Shown here: positions 8,438 to 10,069 of the stretch, piece by piece
Position numbering within the stretch: the first letter of the stretch is position 1
Layout of the letters: each line of letters starts with the position of its first letter
From: Stephanodiscus triporus
Taxonomy: Eukaryota > Bacillariophyta > Thalassiosirophyceae > Thalassiosirales > Thalassiosiraceae
Reading direction: 5' to 3'
Length of the DNA: 10,069 bases
Assembly (NCBI GenBank): GCA_036939755.1
Contig: JALLAZ010001147.1
Span: 1-10,069 of the forward strand
Notes under the pieces: model-generated
Seen by the model: the letters and a program-made list of their open reading frames with translations, nothing else
The model's database searches: none
Told to the model about the DNA's origin: nothing
Program-made: the position numbers and the translations under genes

Positions 8438-9099
8438 TCCGCCAATAGATCAACATTATCGCAATATATCTTTGTTCCGGAGATGATCATCAGGAAAGTG
8501 AAAACTATCGGTGTTTTCCAGTTTATGATTGAAAATTTTGCCTGGAAGAAGCCCTATCCTATGGAGGAGGAAACAAAGAACTCCAAACGTGACCAGATCA
8601 AACATGACATTCAAGCAGCTGATGTGACAAAACGACATTACAACTAGGCTGTTGAGTCCTCGCTATGGAAAACCTCTATTCGACTTGGCTTCTCTAAGAG
8701 GAGAGCCGATGGGAGGGCTGACGGCGACGGATGTGACATTTTCGTGAGGATACCACCGTCGGCAACCTCAGGCATTTTTGATGTGAGGCTAAGATCTAAT
8801 GCATCCTTAGCAGTCAGTGGGATTTGGTTTTAATTGAACTATGGAGGCAGATCACTTTTCTGCTTATCTTTCCAATTTTTGTGCGGCGTATTCACGTTTC
8901 ACGCCCTCATTCAACTCCTAGCCTCATATTATCGTACCATCATTGTGAAGCATTTTCCACGGATGTTGTGAGATGCACCCACACTTCCATGCCCAGCACA
9001 CTCGATCTCCACGACTAGCAGCCTTTATCCGATGCATATACTATTATTCGGCGAAGCAATCCCTCTAAGAAAAAAAAACTGACGAGAAAGCCACCGACA
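8438..9099. other. Intergenic region without a convincing gene
   Basis: A plus-strand open frame of 80 codons (8405-8647) has a fairly protein-like composition but overlaps the first exon of the minus-strand model and lacks a linked upstream exon. A minus-strand frame over about 8540-8395 reads NWKTPIVFTFLMIISGTKIY and so on, and ends exactly at the same GTAAGT donor, but its phase does not continue into the next exon. The plus frame at 8824-9018 shows no support. The interval should hold the promoter of the gene at 8437 and the 3' end of the gene at 9852-9100. Confidence 0.4.
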
Positions 9100-9852
9100 T
9101 TAACTCACCGCTGACTCGAATTCATCCTCATCAAATGAATTGTGAGCCGACGGCACCGAATGAGGTAATTCTACTAGATAATCACTACGTCTTGTCCCCC
9201 CCCCTTGCAGTTGCGGTCTCATATACCCCTGGGATCTTAGCACTAGCTCTTCATCTCGATGTTTATGTAAGCATAAATAAATCACAGATGAACTGAATAA
9301 GAAAATGAACATCCCCATGGCACCGAACGCGCTCTCTTTTGTAAGTTCCTGGTTGCTCTTGTCTATACCCATTATAAACAACGGCTGATACTTTATTATT
9401 GTCCCCACGTATGCCTATGCTCAGTATGATGTGTGGTTTCAAGTCAGAGAAATCAAGGATGCAGTGAGACATAGACACAGATTGAATAAAGTGTATTTCC
9501 ACTCAGACACTGTGATGCATCACACACCGAGATATCAACGTTAAGTAACAATTACCATCTCGTCTAATCTAGAAGTTTCTCTCACCGTAAATAACATGCC
9601 CGTTAACGAATAAATTGCACAAAACCGCGAAATGCCATCCAGGCGTGACATAAAGCACGAAACGACCCCTCTGAATAGACCTTCCAATCTGTGTCCTGTT
9701 CGAGCCATGGTGATGTATAATTGATGCTCGAATGACCTTGGTGCCATAATCGGTGTCGGAGCTGTTGGGTTCTCAGAGATTAGTTCTCTGTGTTCGCTAT
9801 TTGACCGATTCTGCTTCCGTCGGCGTCGGCAACCGGATAGGCCACGGGTCAT
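9100..9852 (-). CDS. Two-pass membrane protein, ribonuclease-kappa-like arrangement
   Basis: Two exons (9852-9586, 9414-9100) join in phase 0 across a 171-bp intron (donor GTGAGA, acceptor CATAG after a CTGAC branch-like motif) to give 193 residues. The ATG at 9852 follows an in-frame TAG. Residues 1-75 form a basic, probably cytosolic tail (RRRRKQNRSN). Membrane segment 1 is about 77-104 (FCAIYSLTGMLF joined to AYVGTIIKYQPLFIMGI), a short polar loop follows, and segment 2 is 118-139 (AFGAMGMFIFLFSSSVIYLC). Then comes HKHRDEELVLR and an acidic tail FDEDEFESA. Joining the exons completes segment 1, which supports the splice. RNASEK, a small two-pass protein linked to the V-ATPase, has the same plan; the match is from memory. 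A G9 run (9196-9204) in the coding strand is a frameshift risk. A 44-bp intron (9108-9065) would swap the last residues. Confidence 0.45.
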
Positions 9853-10045
9853 TGATCCCTGTAGTATGGTCTTCTATGATCTGCATGCGTTGGATTTGGT
9901 TGGTGTTGTTGGGTTGATTTTTTTATGCGGTCTTGGCGGGCTTGAGGAGTACACCATGTTGTAGTACTAAGTATTACGTAGGTTCGTACCATAGATCCAC
10001 CGCCCCATCCTTTGACCTCTTCTACTACAGTTTCCTATTGATTGA
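9853..10045. promoter_or_regulatory. Upstream region of the two-pass membrane protein gene
   Basis: This is short non-coding sequence before the minus-strand ATG at 9852. It contains a near-palindrome GTAGTACTAAGTATTAC (9961-9977, one mismatch) and no other recognisable site. It presumably carries the promoter of the minus-strand gene. Confidence 0.3.
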
Positions 10046-10066
10046 TATTTCCCTTCGAGGGAAATA
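10046..10066. repeat. Perfect hairpin, 9-bp stem with TCG loop
   Basis: TATTTCCCT (10046-10054), loop TCG, then AGGGAAATA (10058-10066) form a perfect inverted repeat. It could form a very compact stem-loop in RNA. The window ends three bases later, so whether it is a gene terminus, a mobile-element end or an isolated structure cannot be judged. Confidence 0.8.
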
Positions 10067-10069
10067 ACT

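Noticed and set aside
8824..9018. 64-codon plus-strand frame with hydrophobic start
   Set aside because: It begins at a non-ATG codon, has no splice partners or family resemblance, and its length is compatible with chance.
9263..9502. 79-codon minus-strand frame overlapping the membrane-protein gene
   Set aside because: It overlaps exon 2 in another frame and cannot be joined in phase to exon 1 in a way that preserves the membrane segments. Part of it falls in the proposed intron.

Overview
This window is eukaryotic nuclear DNA. It holds a long gene with GT-AG introns of 80-105 bp, a canonical ATG in a good context after a pyrimidine-rich leader, and no bacterial-style operons or Shine-Dalgarno sites. 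The gene-dense layout with short introns fits a protist, most likely a diatom or another stramenopile. That assignment is an inference, because no strictly lineage-specific marker is visible.

The only gene recognised with high confidence is at 2927-7359 (+). It has four exons joining to a 1387-residue protein and encodes the large beta subunit of the AP-3 adaptor complex (AP3B), which acts in endosome-to-lysosome/vacuole cargo sorting. The protein has the adaptin armadillo trunk, an enlarged acidic loop inside the trunk, the Ser/Asp/Glu-rich hinge typical of beta-3, and a C-terminal appendage split over the last three exons. The 5' part is very GC-rich and the rest is not.

Left of AP3B, 1-343 is low-complexity DNA with an 11-G run and a small hairpin. 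At 344-1054 there are three and a half degenerate tandem copies of a roughly 200-bp unit. At 1089-2463 (-) lies a decayed, unrecognised protein gene with at least two frame changes and several stops. A 463-bp divergent intergenic region separates it from AP3B and carries a duplicated 25-bp element.

Right of AP3B, two tentative minus-strand genes were built by joining reading frames across splice signals. The first (8437-7808) gives a phase-consistent three-exon model for an unknown 157-codon protein, interrupted by one in-frame TGA. The second (9852-9100) gives a 193-residue protein with two membrane segments. Its arrangement resembles ribonuclease kappa (RNASEK), a V-ATPase-associated family; that match is from memory and is moderate to weak. 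If both models hold, AP3B and the 8437-7808 gene are convergent. The window ends in a perfect 9-bp hairpin. No tRNA, rRNA, CRISPR array, insertion sequence or viral gene was found. The most unusual points are the in-frame TGA gene, the bipartite composition and expanded acidic loop of AP3B, and the array next to the decayed gene.
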